Assembly (NCBI RefSeq): GCF_018129385.1
Contig: NZ_JAFCLN010000001.1
Coordinates: 558,001 to 622,000, forward strand
Reading direction: 5' to 3'
Origin: Bradyrhizobium lablabi
Lineage (GTDB): Bacteria > Pseudomonadota > Alphaproteobacteria > Rhizobiales > Xanthobacteraceae
DNA: 64,000 nucleotides
Shown: one piece after another, positions 50,952-60,259 of the stretch
Position numbering within the stretch: the first letter of the stretch is position 1
How the letters are laid out: every line of letters begins with the position of its first letter
Program-made: the position numbers and the translations under genes
The notes under the pieces: model-generated
What the model was told of the DNA's origin: nothing
Databases searched by the model: none
The model's input: only the letters and a program-made list of their open reading frames with translations

Positions 50952-52376
50952 CTAGTTCACCGGCCCTTTGCCGCCGACGCCTTCCATGTCCGGCGCCTCG
51001 GGCCTGACGCCCTGGGCGCGGTTGACCAGCATCGTGATCACCCACAGCACAATGCCGATGGCGATCAGGACGCCCGCGACCCGATATTGGACCACCGCCC
51101 GGCCCGTCCAAGGCCCGGCCAGGAAGGCGCAGGTGACGGCGCCCAGCACCGGCAGGATGGTCGGCGTGCGGAAATGCTCGTGCGCGACGCTGTCCTTGCG
51201 CAGCACCAGCACCGCGATGTTCACCACCGTGAACACGCAGAGCAGCAGCAGCGCGGTGGTGCCGCCGAGCGCCGGCACCTCGCCGACGAAGGTGATCAGC
51301 GCGAACGCCAGCAAGGTGGTGAACAGAATCGCGATATAGGGCGTGCGCCGGCCCGCGTGCACCTTGCCGAGCACCGGCGGCAGCACGTGCTCGCGGCTCA
51401 TGCCGTAGACGAGGCGGCTCGCCATCAGCATGTTGATCAGCGCGGAATTGGCCACCGCGAACATGGTGATGAAGCCGAAGATCCATAGCGGAAAGTTCGG
51501 TGCTCCCGCCTGCACCACCTTGAGCAGCGGCGTCTCGCCTTCGCCGAGTTGCGCCGGCGACACCAGCGTGATCGCCGAAATCGAGACCAGCACGTAGATG
51601 GCGCCGGTGATGAACAGGCCGGCGAGCAGCACCTTCGGGAAATCGCGTGTCGGCTCCTTGCATTCCTCGGCCATGTTGACGGAATCCTCAAAGCCGACCA
51701 TGGCGAAGAAGGCGAGCGTGGTCGCCGCAATCACCGGCCAGAACAGGCCGCTGTCGCCTGTCTTGAACTGCATGACGCGCGAGACGTCGCCCTGCCCCAT
51801 GCCGATCGCCCACAGGCCGATGAAGATGATGATCAGCAGACCCGTCAGTTCGACGCAGGTCAGCACGACGTTCGCCTTCACGCTTTCGCCGACGCCGCGG
51901 AAATTGACTGCGGCGACGATCGCCATGAAGACGAGCCCCGTCACGGTGATGCCGAAACCGGAGAAGCCGAGTCCGAACGCGCTCGACATGTTGGCGGAGA
52001 ACGCGCGCGAGGCGGTGGACGCGGAAGTAATGCCGGAGCACATCACCGCAAAGGCGACGATGAAGGCGACGAAGTGGATGCCGAAGGCCTTGTGGGTGTA
52101 GAGCGCAGCGCCCGCGGCCTTCGGATATTTGGTGACGAGCTCGAGATAGCTCAGCGCCGTGATCAGCGCGACGACGAAGGCGACCAGGAACGGCAGCCAG
52201 ACCACGCCGCCGACTTGGTTGGCCACTTGGCCGGTGAGCGCGTAGATGCCGGTGCCGAGGATGTCGCCGACGATGAACAGCAGCAGCAGCCAGGGACCCA
52301 TCACCCGATGCAGGCTGGGCTCAGCCTCAGTTGCCGGCGATGCGGGGGTGGCGGCGTTCAAGGAGAGATCGGTCAT
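50952..52376 (-). CDS. APC family amino-acid permease
   Basis: A 474-residue amino-acid/polyamine/organocation transporter of the inner membrane, with about twelve helices. The family motif GDILGTGIYALTGQV (residues 36-50) and the VGFEDSVNMAEECKEPTRDFPKVLLAGL segment are typical of cationic- or neutral-amino-acid permeases. Start chosen at 52376 (MTDLSLNAATPA) because GAGAGG stands seven bases before it. The substrate is not evident. It lies alone on its strand, 232 bp downstream of the HtpX gene. Confidence 0.9.
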   Translation of the reverse strand: MTDLSLNAATPASPATEAEPSLHRVMGPWLLLLFIVGDILGTGIYALTGQVANQVGGVVWLPFLVAFVVALITALSYLELVTKYPKAAGAALYTHKAFGIHFVAFIVAFAVMCSGITSASTASRAFSANMSSAFGLGFSGFGITVTGLVFMAIVAAVNFRGVGESVKANVVLTCVELTGLLIIIFIGLWAIGMGQGDVSRVMQFKTGDSGLFWPVIAATTLAFFAMVGFEDSVNMAEECKEPTRDFPKVLLAGLFITGAIYVLVSISAITLVSPAQLGEGETPLLKVVQAGAPNFPLWIFGFITMFAVANSALINMLMASRLVYGMSREHVLPPVLGKVHAGRRTPYIAILFTTLLAFALITFVGEVPALGGTTALLLLCVFTVVNIAVLVLRKDSVAHEHFRTPTILPVLGAVTCAFLAGPWTGRAVVQYRVAGVLIAIGIVLWVITMLVNRAQGVRPEAPDMEGVGGKGPVN

Positions 52377-52608
52377 CGCGCAGCCTCTCAACTGTTTTCG
52401 CGCACTGTCGTCCGCAAAGCAGATGGAAGCCCGTTGCGACTCGCGCGTGCGGCGTCATTGCCAGCACACAGCGTATTGGCTTTCACGCCGGCGCCAAGGG
52501 ATATTTAAGGGATATTTGCCGCGATGGCCGATCGCGATGTGGAAAGCGCGTGCGGGTGCGAAATGGAACCCGCAACCGCACGTCGCAAACTATCACGGTC
52601 GCCGCAGC

Positions 52609-53541
52609 TTAGCCCCACGGCCCGCGCCGCGGGGCGCTGCCGCCCCAGGGACCGCGCGGCGGAACGGCTCGGCCCATCGACGGCGACATGCCGCCCGCGC
52701 CGATCTCCGCGGCAAGCTGCTGGAGCGCGGCGATGCGGTTGGCGGTCGAGGGGTGGGTCGCGAACAGGTTGTCCATGCCCTGCCCGCTCAGCGGGTTGAT
52801 GATGAACATGTGCGCGGTCGCAGGATTGCGCTCGGCTTCCATATTCGGGATCTGGTGTGCGGCGTTCTCGATGCGCGACAGCGCGGAGGCCAGCGACATC
52901 GGGTTACCGCAGATGCGCGCGCCGAGATTGTCGGCGGCGTATTCGCGGGTGCGGCTGATCGCCATCTGCACCAGCATGGCGGCGATCGGCGCCAGGATCA
53001 TCATCGCGATCGAGCCGATGATGCCGGGGCCGTTGTTGCCGCGGTTGCCGCCGAAGAACATGCCGAACTGCGCCACCATGGAGATGGCGCCGGCGATGGT
53101 CGCGGTGATGGTCATGATCAGCGTGTCGTGATTCTTGATGTGCGCCAGCTCATGCGCGATCACGCCGGCGAGCTCTTCGCGCGACAGCTGCTGCATCAGG
53201 CCGACGGTGACGGCGACCGCGGCGTTCTCCGGGTTGCGGCCGGTGGCGAACGCGTTGGGCTGCGCCTCGTCCATGATGTAAACGCGCGGCATCGGCAGCT
53301 GCGCGCGGCCGGCGAGCTCGGCGACGAGGTTGTAGAGATCGGGTGCGGAATTGCGGTCGACCTCATGCGCGCCGTGCATCGACAGCACCATGCGGTCGGA
53401 ATTCCAGTAGGTGAACAGGTTCATGCCCGCGGCAACGACGAGCGCGATCAGCGCGCCGGACTTGCCGGCGATCAGGAAGCCGACGCCCATGAACAGCGCG
53501 GTCAGGCCTGCGAGCAGAAGCGCGGTGCGGAAATAATTCAT
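52609..53541 (-). CDS. htpX: Zinc metalloprotease HtpX
   Basis: A 310-residue membrane protease that clears damaged membrane proteins. Two N-terminal helices (about 5-24 and 28-46) come first, then the zinc site H130-E-L-A-H134 ([13 protein letters not shown]), a later helix pair and the third ligand region ([15 protein letters not shown]). The C-terminus is Gly/Arg/Pro-rich. The ATG at 53541 ([12 protein letters not shown]) matches the family; the frame to 53631 does not. The 280 bp between it and the lytic transglycosylase gene hold divergent promoters not resolved here. Confidence 0.94.
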   Translation of the reverse strand: MNYFRTALLLAGLTALFMGVGFLIAGKSGALIALVVAAGMNLFTYWNSDRMVLSMHGAHEVDRNSAPDLYNLVAELAGRAQLPMPRVYIMDEAQPNAFATGRNPENAAVAVTVGLMQQLSREELAGVIAHELAHIKNHDTLIMTITATIAGAISMVAQFGMFFGGNRGNNGPGIIGSIAMMILAPIAAMLVQMAISRTREYAADNLGARICGNPMSLASALSRIENAAHQIPNMEAERNPATAHMFIINPLSGQGMDNLFATHPSTANRIAALQQLAAEIGAGGMSPSMGRAVPPRGPWGGSAPRRGPWG

Positions 53542-53821
53542 TGCATTTGTCCTCCGGGGAAAACGTAGGAACCCGGGAACCGGCCTCAAGTGGGTGCGTC
53601 GCGGCGACGCGGATTCTTGCCGTTTCGTCATGCCGCGGGCTCGTCCGGCAGGACGGAGGTCAGCCGCGCCGGTGATGCGGAGCCGACATTACGGCGAATT
53701 TATGCAGGGAACCGCTGATTTTCCGCAAGTTAACGGACGGACAAATCAGTTCGCGCCGTGCTAATACGCTGCAACGCCGCATCACGGAACCGCGCCCTCT
53801 CCCTTCATTTCAAGGTAGCGC

Positions 53822-56305
53822 ATGGCCAAGACCCACGCGAAGCGACCCGCTGACATTTTTGTCCTGATCGCACTCTGCGCATTGGCGTGGGTCGTCGTAC
53901 CCGCCGCCAATGCCAACGCCGCCACCAACGCCAGGCAGCGCGTGGTGCAGCCGGCGAAGAAGCCGGAAGTGAAGAAGCAGGAGGCGAAGAAGCCCGAGCC
54001 AAAGGCTGCGGCCAAGAAGCCGGCAGCCGCCAAACCCGCGCGCGAAGTTTCCGGCAAGAAGGCCGCCAAAACCGCGAGCAAGAAGGGCAGGCCCGCAAAG
54101 CACGCGGCAAAGGCCAAGCGGAGCAAGAAGCCGGCCGACGATGATGATGACGACGAGGACGAGGCAAAGCCTTCAAAGCCACCGCTGACCGGCGATCTGG
54201 CGGCGGTGAAGAATGCAATCGATCTGGCACGCCGCGGCAAGACGGATGACGCCACCGACGCGATGAAGGCGATTGCCGACCCGGCCGGGCAAAAGCTCGC
54301 CGAATGGTTCTTGCTGCGCCACTCCGAGACGCAAGCGCGCTTTGGCCGCTATGCGGCGTTCCTGAAAAACAACCCGGACTGGCCGAGCAATGCGCTGCTG
54401 CGCCGGCGCGCGGAGGCGCGGCTGTGGCAGGAGAAGGCGGACGCCGCGACCATCAAGGCGTTCTTTGCCGACAAGGCGCCGCTGACCGCCAAGGGCCGCT
54501 TTGCACTGGCGCGTGTGCTGCTGGCCGAAGGCGATCGCCTTGGCGCCGCGCGCGAGGTGAAGGCGGCCTGGCGCGCTGAGGAGCTCGGCGAAGCCACCGA
54601 AGAGATGGCCTATGAGGAATTCCGCGATCTGCTCGCACGCGAGGATCATCGCGCGCGCATGGACAAGCGGATCGGCGCCAAGGAAATTTCTGCGGCGATG
54701 CGCGCCGCCAAGCGACTCGGCGAGGACGACGTTGCGATCGTCAAGGCCTGCGCTGCCGTGAAAGGCGATGCCGACACGGCGCTCGGCAAGCTCAACGACG
54801 TGCCGGAATCGGCGCGCGGCGATCTCGGCTATGTGCTGTGCCGCGTCAAATGGGCGATGAAAAAGGACAAGATCGTCGAGGCCGCCAAGATGATCATCGC
54901 GGCGGCGCCAGAGACGATGGCGCAGCAGGACACCGACGAATGGTGGCGCGACCGCCGCACCATCTCGCGCAAACTGCTCGACATGGGCGAATTCCAGATG
55001 GCCTATGACGTGGTGAAGGATGCGGCAACGCCGGGGCTGGAGGCCTATCGCGCCGATTATGCCTTCATGCCCGGCTGGATCGCGCTGCGCTATCTCAACG
55101 ATCCCGCCACCGCGAAGAAGTATTTTGCCGATATCGACAAGGGGCTGTTCAACCCGATCACGCTGGCGCGCGCCAATTACTGGCGGGCCCGCGCGGCGGA
55201 AGCGGCAGGCGACGCTGCGGCCGCGCGAGCGTTCTACGAGGCGTCGGCAAAATATCACACCGCCTATTACGGGCAGATGTCCCGGAAAAAACTCGGACTC
55301 GAGGCGGTCGAGGTGCGCATGCAGCAACCGGAAGCGGTCATGGCGGCCAGCTCCGACGAACGGGTGCGCGCGGCCGAGATGCTCTACGCCGTCGGCGAAA
55401 AGGACATGGTGAAGGCATTCGCGCATGACCTCGGCGAGGAATGCCAGAACGAGGCCGTGATCGCCGCGGTCGGCGAAGTCACCTACCGGCGGGAAGATGC
55501 GGCGGCGATGCTACAGCTCGGCAAGAACGCGCTCGGGCGCGGGCTTGCGGCGGACCACTATGCCTTCCCGATTGTCGGCATTCCCGCGCATACGCAGCAT
55601 GAGCCGGCGATCGAGCACGGCATGATCTATTCGGTGGCGCGCACCGAAAGCGCATTCGACCAGCGCGACCACTCGCATGCCGACGCGGTCGGCTTGATGC
55701 AGGTGACTCCGGAGGCCGGCAAGGACACCGCCAGGCGCTTTGGCTTCAAATACGACTGGGAGCGGCTGCGCAAGGATCCCGTCTACAACACGCAAGTGGG
55801 CGCGGCCGAATTGAGCGCGCTGATCAGCGAATACAAGGGATCGCAAATCATGACCTTTGCCGGCTACAATGCCGGCCGCGGAAGGGTGCGCGACTGGATC
55901 AAGCTGCGCGGCGATCCGCGCGATCCCAATGTCGATCCGGTCGACTGGGTCGAGCGCATCCCCTTCTCCGAAACGCGCAACTATGTGCAGCGGGTGATGG
56001 AGAACCTTGCGGTGTACCGCGAGCGGTTCGGCACCGGCACCAGCGCGCCTGCCATGGTGAAGCAGGAAACGGCCCCGGTGCTGGCGGTGGCGAAACCTGG
56101 TCAGGCGCCTGCACTGGCCGCGACGAAGCAGGAGCCGGCACCCGCGCCGGTCGCTGCCAAGCCCGAACAGGCACCTGCACCTGTCATGGCGAAGCCGCAA
56201 GCAGTCCCGGCAGCCGTGATAGCCAAGCCGGAGCAAGCCCCGGCCCCCGGACAAGCCACCGCCGCCGCGCAAGCGACGGCCTCCGCCTCAGCCAGCGTGA
56301 AGTGA
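53822..56305 (+). CDS. Soluble lytic murein transglycosylase with charged and Pro/Ala-rich extensions
   Basis: An 827-residue Slt70-like enzyme that cleaves peptidoglycan to 1,6-anhydro-muropeptides. A signal peptide (about 1-30) is followed by about 85 residues of Lys/Ala and an acidic patch (DDDDDEDEAKPS). The superhelical U and L domains follow, then a catalytic domain with E609 (RTESAFDQRDHSHADAVGLMQVTP) and the FAGYNAGRGRVRDW goose-lysozyme motif. The C-terminus, from about residue 745, is a repeat of Lys-Pro/Glu-Gln-Ala-Pro units. The charged N-terminus and repetitive C-terminus are longer than in E. coli Slt. It is followed by a MltB-type gene. Confidence 0.92.
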   Translation: MAKTHAKRPADIFVLIALCALAWVVVPAANANAATNARQRVVQPAKKPEVKKQEAKKPEPKAAAKKPAAAKPAREVSGKKAAKTASKKGRPAKHAAKAKRSKKPADDDDDDEDEAKPSKPPLTGDLAAVKNAIDLARRGKTDDATDAMKAIADPAGQKLAEWFLLRHSETQARFGRYAAFLKNNPDWPSNALLRRRAEARLWQEKADAATIKAFFADKAPLTAKGRFALARVLLAEGDRLGAAREVKAAWRAEELGEATEEMAYEEFRDLLAREDHRARMDKRIGAKEISAAMRAAKRLGEDDVAIVKACAAVKGDADTALGKLNDVPESARGDLGYVLCRVKWAMKKDKIVEAAKMIIAAAPETMAQQDTDEWWRDRRTISRKLLDMGEFQMAYDVVKDAATPGLEAYRADYAFMPGWIALRYLNDPATAKKYFADIDKGLFNPITLARANYWRARAAEAAGDAAAARAFYEASAKYHTAYYGQMSRKKLGLEAVEVRMQQPEAVMAASSDERVRAAEMLYAVGEKDMVKAFAHDLGEECQNEAVIAAVGEVTYRREDAAAMLQLGKNALGRGLAADHYAFPIVGIPAHTQHEPAIEHGMIYSVARTESAFDQRDHSHADAVGLMQVTPEAGKDTARRFGFKYDWERLRKDPVYNTQVGAAELSALISEYKGSQIMTFAGYNAGRGRVRDWIKLRGDPRDPNVDPVDWVERIPFSETRNYVQRVMENLAVYRERFGTGTSAPAMVKQETAPVLAVAKPGQAPALAATKQEPAPAPVAAKPEQAPAPVMAKPQAVPAAVIAKPEQAPAPGQATAAAQATASASASVK

Positions 56306-56354
56306 CAAATCACGCCGGATGTTGCAGAAATCGGCAGGTCTTGCGGGGAGAGTT

Positions 56355-57725
56355 ATGCCGACATCTTTAGCCGGATTTCGTAGCGTAGCGGCGGCTGCGG
56401 CCGTGCTGCTGTTGTCTACCGCCGCATCGGCGCAACTTTTTCAGCAGCCTCAAGCTCCTCGCGCCGCGCCGAGAGCTGCGGCGCCCGGCGCGCCCGCAGC
56501 GACCGCGCCGCGGCCTGCCGCTGTCGCGTCGCGTGGCGGGGCGGCGTGCCATAACGGCATGTCGTTCGACCGCTTCCTTGCCGATCTGAAGCAGCGCGCT
56601 GTCAGCGAAGGCGTGTCGCAGCGGACGCTGGCCGAGGCGGCGCCCTACCTCGTCTACGACCAGAGCATCGTCAACCGCGACCGCGGCCAGCGGGTGTTCG
56701 GGCAGATCTTTACCCAGTTCGCCGGGCGGATGGCGGCGCCGTTCCGGATGCAGAACGGGCAGGCGCACATCAAGACCTATTCGGCCGCGTTCGCGCGCGC
56801 GGAAAAGGAATATGGCGTGCCGCCCGCCGTGATCGCCGCCTTCTGGGGGCTGGAGAGCGATTTTGGCGCCAACATGGGCAAGCTGCACACGCTGCCCTCG
56901 CTGGTGTCGCTGGCCTATGACTGCCGCCGCTCGGAAATGTTCGAGAAGGAAACCATCGCCGCGCTGAAGATCATCGAGCGCGGCGACCTTTCGCCGGAAG
57001 AGATGATCGGCTCATGGGCGGGCGAACTCGGCCAGACGCAATTTTTGCCGGCGCATTATCTCAACTATGCGGTGGACTATGACGGCGACGGCCACCGCAA
57101 TCTGCTGCGCAGCGCGCCCGACGTGATTGGCTCGACCGCGAACTACATCGCGACCGGCTTGAAATGGCGGCGCGGCGAGCCGTGGCTACAGGAAGTGCGA
57201 GTGCCGCAAAACCTGCCCTGGCAGGAGACCGACCTGTCGATCAAGCATCCGCGCTCGAAATGGGCGGCATGGGGCGTGACCTATCCGGACGGCAAGCCGC
57301 TGCCGAACGATGACCTGCCGGCCTCGGTGGTGCTGCCGATGGGCCGCAACGGGCCGGCGTTTTTGGCCTATGCGAATTTTGCCGCCTATACCGAGTGGAA
57401 TAACTCGCTGATCTATTCGATCACTGCCGGCTATCTCGCCACGCGTATCGCGGGCGCGCCGCCGATGCGCCAGCCGGCGCAACCGGTGGCGCAATTGCAG
57501 TTCAACGAGATCAAGGAATTGCAGCAGCTCCTGGTGCGCGCCGGCTTCAATGTCGGCAAGGTCGACGGCGTGCTGGGACAGGCGAGCCGCACGGCTGTGA
57601 AGGCGATGCAGGTGAAGCATGGCCTGCCCGCCGATTCCTGGCCGACGGCTGAATTGCTGGCTCGGATGCGCGGCCCCGGCGCGCAGGCGCTGCCGGCCGG
57701 CGCGATGATGCCGCAGGCAAGGTGA
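56355..57725 (+). CDS. Lytic murein transglycosylase, MltB family, with peptidoglycan-binding domain
   Basis: A 456-residue periplasmic enzyme. A signal peptide (to about residue 27, AASAQ) and a Pro/Ala linker precede the SLT_2 catalytic domain, with E167 in FWGLESDFGANMG and the GELGQTQFLPAHYLNYAVDYDGDG segment. The C-terminal 65 residues (EIKELQQLLVRAGFNVGKVDGVLGQASRTAVKAMQ) form a peptidoglycan-binding domain. GGGGAGAG lies just before the ATG at 56355. It follows the Slt gene closely, and the pair may act together in wall turnover. Confidence 0.93.
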   Translation: MPTSLAGFRSVAAAAAVLLLSTAASAQLFQQPQAPRAAPRAAAPGAPAATAPRPAAVASRGGAACHNGMSFDRFLADLKQRAVSEGVSQRTLAEAAPYLVYDQSIVNRDRGQRVFGQIFTQFAGRMAAPFRMQNGQAHIKTYSAAFARAEKEYGVPPAVIAAFWGLESDFGANMGKLHTLPSLVSLAYDCRRSEMFEKETIAALKIIERGDLSPEEMIGSWAGELGQTQFLPAHYLNYAVDYDGDGHRNLLRSAPDVIGSTANYIATGLKWRRGEPWLQEVRVPQNLPWQETDLSIKHPRSKWAAWGVTYPDGKPLPNDDLPASVVLPMGRNGPAFLAYANFAAYTEWNNSLIYSITAGYLATRIAGAPPMRQPAQPVAQLQFNEIKELQQLLVRAGFNVGKVDGVLGQASRTAVKAMQVKHGLPADSWPTAELLARMRGPGAQALPAGAMMPQAR

Positions 57726-57895
57726 CTCTTCTCCCTCGCCCCGCTCTTCGCGGCGTCGAGACGAGCGAAGCTCGCTCTTAGAGGGCTGGGGTGAGGGGCT
57801 GTCTCAACAGCGGGACTCGCGGAGAGTCCCCCTCACCCGGATCGCATCTTGCGATGCAATCCGACCTCTCCCCGCAAGCGGGGCGAGGTGAGGCC
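57726..57895. repeat. Palindromic intergenic repeat region
   Basis: Contains CGAGCGAAGCTCGCTC-type hairpins, GGGTGAGGGG (57790-57799) against CCCCTCACCC (57829-57838), and CCTCTCCCCGC...GCGGGGCGAGG (about 57864-57890). I recall the same kind of unit in many Bradyrhizobium intergenic regions. No gene lies between 57726 and 58019. Confidence 0.6.
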
Positions 57896-58019
57896 GGCGC
57901 AAGCGGAAATATTTTGGCGTATGCCTCGCGCGATGCGAGTTGTATTTTTCCCCGCCTTGCCCCATTTCGAGCACGGCTATCCTTCCTTCCGTACTTCCAT
58001 CCCACGAAAAGAGCATCAC

Positions 58020-58523
58020 ATGTCCTTTTACGACGCCGCCGTGCCCGCGTATTTGCAAATCCTCAACAGCCTCTCCGGCATCCTCGGCAAGGCGGAAGCC
58101 CATTGCCAGGCCAAGGGCATTGCGCCCGACGTGCTGCTCAACGCGCGGCTTTATCCGGACATGCTGCCGTTCTCGCGGCAGATCCAGATGGTCTGCGATT
58201 TCGCCGCCAAGGGCTGCGCGCGGCTGACGCATAGCGAGGTGCCGTCAAGCCCCGACACCGAGAAGACGTTTGACGAATTGCGGCAGCGGCTCGCCAGGAC
58301 GATCGAGTACGTAAAGTCCTACAAGCCGGCGCAGTTCGACGGCGCGGATGCAAAGGATGTGACGTTCCCGATCGGGCCGAGCAATTCGATGACGGTGACG
58401 GGCCAGCAATTCCTTTCCGGCTTCTCGTTCCCGAATTTCTATTTCCACGCGGCGATCGCCCACGGCATTCTGCGCCACAGCGGCGTCGATATCGGCAAGC
58501 GGGATTTTCTTGGGGTAAGGTGA
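58020..58523 (+). CDS. DUF1993 family protein
   Basis: A 167-residue protein of the DUF1993 family (AVPAYLQILNSLSGILGKAEAHCQAKGIAPDVLLNARLYPDMLPFSRQI), with the conserved FYFHAAIAHGILRHSGVDIGKRDFLG C-terminus. It is related to the DinB/DUF664-like four-helix metal-binding fold; function unknown. The ATG at 58020 is the family start; the upstream frame to 57849 crosses the repeat. No operon partner is visible. Confidence 0.86.
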   Translation: MSFYDAAVPAYLQILNSLSGILGKAEAHCQAKGIAPDVLLNARLYPDMLPFSRQIQMVCDFAAKGCARLTHSEVPSSPDTEKTFDELRQRLARTIEYVKSYKPAQFDGADAKDVTFPIGPSNSMTVTGQQFLSGFSFPNFYFHAAIAHGILRHSGVDIGKRDFLGVR

Positions 58524-58529
58524 TCGATC

Positions 58530-58630
58530 CTCATGGTGAGGAGGCCCGAAGGGCCGTCTCGAACCATGAGGCCGCAGACGGGCCTTCATCCTTCGAGATG
58601 CCGCTTCGCGGCTCCTCAGGATGAGGGACA
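58530..58630. repeat. Palindromic intergenic repeat
   Basis: ATCCTCATGGTGAGGAGGCC and CTCCTCAGGATGAGGG border a centre with the internal GGCCCGAAGGGCC and GATGCCGCTTCGCGGC-type pairs. The stretch from 58524 to 58874 holds no gene apart from this repeat. Confidence 0.6.
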
Positions 58631-58874
58631 CCGCCATCACGGTGCCTTTCGGCCGCCAAGACACCAGTTGGGAGGAAGCCTATGCTGCGCTCTTTCTGAT
58701 TTCGCACGAATCTTCCTACATGAACGCGCATGCATTGTTCCCAGGTGCTGGTCACGTGGGTCACATCATGAGAGGCTAGCCTGCATCGGCGGAATGGCTG
58801 GCCGCTTGCGCAGGCAACGCCGATGCCCCAATTGTTCTTCTACCTTCCGTTTTTCATTTTGCGAAAGCCCCGAC

Positions 58875-59975
58875 ATGAGCCAGTCCAAACTGTTCGAACC
58901 CTACAAGCTCGGCCCGATCACCCTCCCGAACCGCTTCGTGATGGCGCCGCTGACGCGCAACCGCGCGGTGCCGCCCGGTATGGTGCCGAATCCGCTCGCC
59001 GTGGAATATTACGGCCAGCGCGCGTCCGCAGGTCTCCTCGTCACCGAAGCGAGCCAGGTTTCGCAGCAAGGCCAGGGCTATCAGGATACGCCCGGCATCT
59101 ATTCGAAGGATCAAGTCGCGGGCTGGCGCAAGGTTACCGATCGCGTGCATGAGCGCGGCGGGCGCATCTTCATCCAGCTCTGGCATGTCGGCCGCGTCTC
59201 GCATGTCTCGCTGCAACCGAACGGCGGCAAGCCGGTGGCGCCGAGTGCGATCACCGCGAAAGGCAAGACTTTCGTGAACGGCACCTTCACGGAAATCTCC
59301 GAGCCGCGCGCGCTGGAGCTTGCCGAAATCCCCGGTATCATCGACGATTTCAAGCGCGGCACCGAGAATGCGCTGGCCGCCGGCTTCGACGGCGTCGAGA
59401 TCCACGGCGCCAACGGCTATCTGCTCGACCAGTTCGCCAAGGACGGCACCAACAAGCGTACCGATGCGTATGGCGGATCGATCGAGAACCGCGCAAGGCT
59501 GATGCTGGAAGTCTCGAAGGCGGTGGCCGCGGTGGCGGGCGCCGAGCGCACCGGCATCCGCATCTCGCCGGTGACGCCGGCCAATGACGTCGGCGATTCC
59601 AACCCGCAGCCGCTGTTCGATCACATCGTGCAGGGGCTCGACGCGCTGGGGCTCATCTACCTCCATGTGGTCGAAGGCGCGACCGGCGGCCCGCGCGACA
59701 ACGCGCCGTTCGACTACGCGTCCCTGCGCAATCGCTTCAGGCAGACCTATATCGCCAACAACGGTTACGACTTCGATCTCGCGAACAAGGTGCTGGACGC
59801 GCATGCGGCCGATTTGATCGCATTCGGCAAGCCGTTCATCTCCAATCCCGATCTGGTCGAGCGCCTGAAGCAGGGCGCACCGCTCAATGCATGGGACAAG
59901 AACACGTTCTACGGCGGCAGCGCGAAGGGGTATACCGATTACCCGACGCTGGCGGCGACTGAGGCGGCGGAGTAA
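58875..59975 (+). CDS. Alkene reductase, Old Yellow Enzyme family (NemA-like)
   Basis: A 366-residue FMN enzyme that reduces activated C=C bonds, and often nitro compounds, with NADPH. It begins LFEPYKLGPITLPNRFVMAPLTRNRA; the substrate-binding pair is H177-G-A-N180 (EIHGANGYLLDQF), and KRTDAYGGSIENRARL is conserved. Length matches N-ethylmaleimide reductases. The ATG at 58875 is chosen for the family start, although the frame is open to 58533. It stands alone and is followed by a 102-nt repeat and a strong terminator. Confidence 0.93.
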   Translation: MSQSKLFEPYKLGPITLPNRFVMAPLTRNRAVPPGMVPNPLAVEYYGQRASAGLLVTEASQVSQQGQGYQDTPGIYSKDQVAGWRKVTDRVHERGGRIFIQLWHVGRVSHVSLQPNGGKPVAPSAITAKGKTFVNGTFTEISEPRALELAEIPGIIDDFKRGTENALAAGFDGVEIHGANGYLLDQFAKDGTNKRTDAYGGSIENRARLMLEVSKAVAAVAGAERTGIRISPVTPANDVGDSNPQPLFDHIVQGLDALGLIYLHVVEGATGGPRDNAPFDYASLRNRFRQTYIANNGYDFDLANKVLDAHAADLIAFGKPFISNPDLVERLKQGAPLNAWDKNTFYGGSAKGYTDYPTLAATEAAE

Positions 59976-59982
59976 CGCGGGT

Positions 59983-60084
59983 CGTCATGCCCCGCGAAGG
60001 CGGGGCATCCAGTAAACGCAACCGTCAGCGATAGAACCGAGAGGCCGCGGCGTACTGGATCGTCCGCCTTCGCGGACGATGACG
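59983..60084 (+). repeat. 102-nt two-hairpin intergenic repeat, copy B
   Basis: Starts CGTCAT and ends ATGACG, with hairpins GCCCCGC/GCGGGGC on the left and TCGTCCGC/GCGGACGA on the right. Copy A (37440-37541) is in the opposite orientation and of equal length, with substitutions in the stems that keep them paired. Confidence 0.75.
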
Positions 60085-60096
60085 TCGGAGTAAAAT

Positions 60097-60126
60097 AAAG
60101 GCCGGGATCGCTCCCGGCCTTTTTTC
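60097..60126. terminator. Strong bidirectional rho-independent terminator
   Basis: An 11-bp stem (60097-60107 with 60112-60122) closes on TCGC and is followed by a T-run to 60125. A-rich bases on the other side give a U-tract for the minus strand too. It separates the convergent alkene reductase and ABC binding-protein genes. Confidence 0.92.
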
Positions 60127-60129
60127 TTT

Positions 60130-60250
60130 CCCCGGATGCAGCGCAGCGCGAGAGCGGTGCGCTGCTGATCCGGGGTCCATTCGTGGATGCGTGGGTCCCG
60201 GCTCTGCGGTGCACCGCTGAAGAAGCGCTGCACCGCGTCCGGGACACGAG
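60130..60250. repeat. Dispersed intergenic repeat
   Basis: From CCCCGGATGCAGCGC (60130) to CGTCCGGGACACGAG (60236-60250); contains GCGCAGCGCGAGAGCGGTGC and GGTCCAT/GTGGGTCCCGGC units that I recall from many Bradyrhizobium intergenic regions. No ORF of its own. Confidence 0.55.
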
Positions 60251-60259
60251 GTCACGCCG

